Source of the DNA: Pseudomonadota bacterium
Lineage (GTDB): Bacteria; Pseudomonadota; Alphaproteobacteria; Rhizobiales; Hyphomicrobiaceae
Direction: 5' to 3'
Length of the DNA: 7,586 nucleotides
Assembly: GCA_023390485.1 (NCBI GenBank)
Contig: JAEWCT010000152.1
Coordinates: forward strand, 1 to 7,586
Made by a program: the position numbers and the translations under genes. Positions 6,448-7,586 of this stretch are shown piece after piece. The notes beneath the pieces are model-generated. The model was not told the DNA's origin and ran no database searches. It was given only the letters and a program-made list of their open reading frames with translations. Position 1 is the first letter of the stretch. Every line of letters begins with the position of its first letter.

Positions 6448-7032
6448 TCACGGGTTGTAATCGGGTGCAGCGTCCGATGGGCCGGTCCGCTGACCTTTGA
6501 TGAGGGTTTCTACCTGGGGCCGGTCTTTCTCTGTGATCATCGCAAAAAGAAAATTCCGCGCTACGGCATCGGCGCCTGGGCCGAGGTTCGCGAGCGCCCC
6601 CTCGATGCGTTTGGCCTGAATTTGTGTCAGTTTATCGTTCAGCCGCGCGCCTTTGGCGGAGAGGTAGAGCCGGCGCTCGCGCCGATCCTCGTTTCCGGCC
6701 TTCTGGATGATGAATCCCTCATCGACGAGCTGCTTCAGAACACGTGCCAGAGACTGCTTAGTGATCTTCAGAATATCCAGCAATTCCGCGACCTTCAGGC
6801 CTGGATTGCGATGCACGAAGTGCAGCACGCGATGATGCGCGCGGCCGAAGCCGTACTGGGACAGAATGGTGTCCGGGTCGCACGTGAAGTCGCGATAGGC
6901 GAAATAGAAAAGCTCTATGTACGCGATCAGATCGACGAGTGGGGAAGGCCGGCCATCGGCCACCGCGGGAGCGGACGCATGCCCAGTTCCGGCAAGGTGT
7001 TCTGACGGGCCTTCTGACGTTATGTCAGTCAT
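6448..7032 (-). CDS. MarR-family transcriptional regulator (PetP-like)
   Basis: This 194-residue protein has a disordered, Ala/Gly/Ser-rich N-terminus of about 30 residues, then a MarR core. Helix LIAYIELFYFAYRDF (35-49) leads to a winged helix-turn-helix at about 64-130, with GFGRAHHRVLHFVHRNPGL, the recognition helix ITKQSLARVLKQLVDEGFI (90-108) and the wing DRRERRLYLSAKG (116-128). MarR proteins act as DNA-binding dimers, commonly repressing their own and divergent promoters. The ATG at 7032 is the first start in the frame; the nearest Shine-Dalgarno-like GAGG is rather far (about 13 bases). It leads the operon with the response regulator and kinase and is divergent from ilvE. The pairing of a MarR protein with an OmpR regulator resembles PetP/PetR of Rhodobacter, which is why I name that family; the exact targets are unknown. 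Confidence 0.92.
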   Translation of the reverse strand: MTDITSEGPSEHLAGTGHASAPAVADGRPSPLVDLIAYIELFYFAYRDFTCDPDTILSQYGFGRAHHRVLHFVHRNPGLKVAELLDILKITKQSLARVLKQLVDEGFIIQKAGNEDRRERRLYLSAKGARLNDKLTQIQAKRIEGALANLGPGADAVARNFLFAMITEKDRPQVETLIKGQRTGPSDAAPDYNP

Positions 7033-7039
7033 GTTGACT
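7027..7039. promoter_or_regulatory. Perfect dyad over the marR-type start codon, possible operator
   Basis: AGTCA (7027-7031), TGT (7032-7034) and TGACT (7035-7039) form a perfect 5+5 inverted repeat that covers the start codon of the MarR-type gene. MarR dimers bind such dyads and often autoregulate. The repeat is short and could arise by chance, so the operator reading is inference. Confidence 0.3.
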
Positions 7040-7078
7040 TATTGGCCTCGATTGTATTCTGTTGCAAGCCAAAATGCT

Positions 7079-7095
7079 GACCTGTCCGGCAGGTC
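7079..7095. promoter_or_regulatory. Perfect 6-bp dyad in the marR/ilvE divergent promoter region
   Basis: GACCTG (7079-7084) and CAGGTC (7090-7095) flank TCCGG and form a perfect inverted repeat of 17 bases. It lies 47 bases from the MarR-type start and 133 bases before the ilvE ATG, in the 195-base spacer the two genes share. That spacing suits a regulator binding site. As RNA it could also form a small hairpin in an ilvE leader, but no T run follows. Confidence 0.35.
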
Positions 7096-7227
7096 TCCCT
7101 GCTTCCGCGCTAGGCGCACTGAACTGCACGTTCCGCGGTTTCAGCTTGCCAAGCCCCAGCTTTTCGAGACGCCCGGCCAACCTTCGGCACACGCTAACCA
7201 TAACGCCCTGGAAGGATTTTGACTCGT

Positions 7228-7586
7228 ATGGCTGACCTCATCCCCTATCACGACCGCGATGGGCTCATCTGGTTCGACGGGGTCCTCATCCCCTGGCGGG
7301 ATGCGAAGGTCCATCTGCTGACCCACGCGCTGCACTATGCCAGCTCGGTGTTCGAGGGTGAGCGCGCGTACGACGGCGAGATTTTCAAACTGACCGAGCA
7401 CAGCGAGCGTCTGGTCGAGAGTGCCCGGATATTGGATTTCGAAATTCCGTATTCGGTTGCCGAAATCGATCAGGCTTGCCGCGATGTCATCGCCGCCAAT
7501 AAGCTCGCCGACTGCTATGTTCGTCCGGTCGCGTGGCGGGGCAGCGAGCAAATGGGCGTTTCGGCTCAGAACGCAAAAATCCATCT
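7228..7586 (+). CDS. ilvE: Branched-chain amino acid aminotransferase IlvE (3' end cut by window edge)
   Basis: IlvE is a PLP enzyme that interconverts leucine, isoleucine and valine with their 2-oxo acids, using 2-oxoglutarate/glutamate. Only the first 119 residues are in the window, the small N-terminal domain of fold-type IV aminotransferases. Seen are LIWFDGVLIPWRDAKVH (13-29), the family motif LTHALHYASSVFEGERAYDG (31-50), HSERLVESARIL (58-69) with the Arg expected to hold the PLP phosphate, and CYVRPVAWRGSEQMGV (96-111). The catalytic lysine lies further on, outside the window. The ATG at 7228 has GGAAGGA (7210-7216) eleven bases upstream; an in-frame TTG at 7219 is too close to that site. 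The sequence closely resembles rhizobial IlvE. It is divergent from the MarR-type gene and may be one of its targets. Confidence 0.95.
   Translation, partial: MADLIPYHDRDGLIWFDGVLIPWRDAKVHLLTHALHYASSVFEGERAYDGEIFKLTEHSERLVESARILDFEIPYSVAEIDQACRDVIAANKLADCYVRPVAWRGSEQMGVSAQNAKIH

Noticed and set aside
7034..7060. A plus-strand TTGACT...TATTCT promoter-like pair for ilvE
   Set aside because: The spacer is only 15 bases and it would leave a leader of about 160 bases. The TTGACT is part of the dyad at the MarR-type start, so I did not call it a promoter.

Overview
The window looks like a chromosomal housekeeping segment from an alphaproteobacterium, most likely of the order Hyphomicrobiales (Rhizobiales). 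The evidence is a GC-rich sequence with strongly GC-biased third positions, protein sequences of recognisably rhizobial type (IlvE, YbjN, Lgt, the MarR/OmpR pair), and a gene order (methyltransferase-lgt opposite ubiK-ybjN-proC) that I recall from that order. I cannot fix the genus. I see no mobile element, phage gene, CRISPR array, rRNA or tRNA.

Left part (1-1895, minus strand): lgt, the lipoprotein diacylglyceryl transferase, is followed by a MidA/NDUFAF7-type SAM-dependent methyltransferase. The two overlap by the four bases GTGA, so they are very likely co-transcribed and translationally coupled. The methyltransferase runs off the left edge.

Middle part (2105-4013, plus strand, divergent from lgt): a UbiK-type small coiled-coil accessory factor of ubiquinone synthesis, a YbjN-family protein and ProC (pyrroline-5-carboxylate reductase). 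ybjN and proC are 48 bases apart and probably form one operon. A 256-base gene-free stretch separates ubiK from ybjN. proC ends in a convergent intergenic region (4014-4269) with a terminator-like hairpin and an AT-rich half.

Right part (4270-7032, minus strand): a three-gene signalling operon reading marR-type regulator, OmpR-type response regulator, EnvZ-like membrane histidine kinase. The first two resemble the PetP/PetR pair of Rhodobacter. Divergent from it, across 195 bases carrying two perfect dyads, is the start of ilvE (branched-chain amino acid aminotransferase), cut by the right edge.

Functionally the window joins envelope lipoprotein maturation, respiratory-chain assembly or quinone synthesis (MidA-like, UbiK) and amino-acid metabolism (ProC, IlvE) with one signalling operon. 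Every full-length protein has its expected core motifs and none is visibly broken. I found no convincing new biological system; the points worth a second look are the regulator/kinase operon and its shared promoter region with ilvE.
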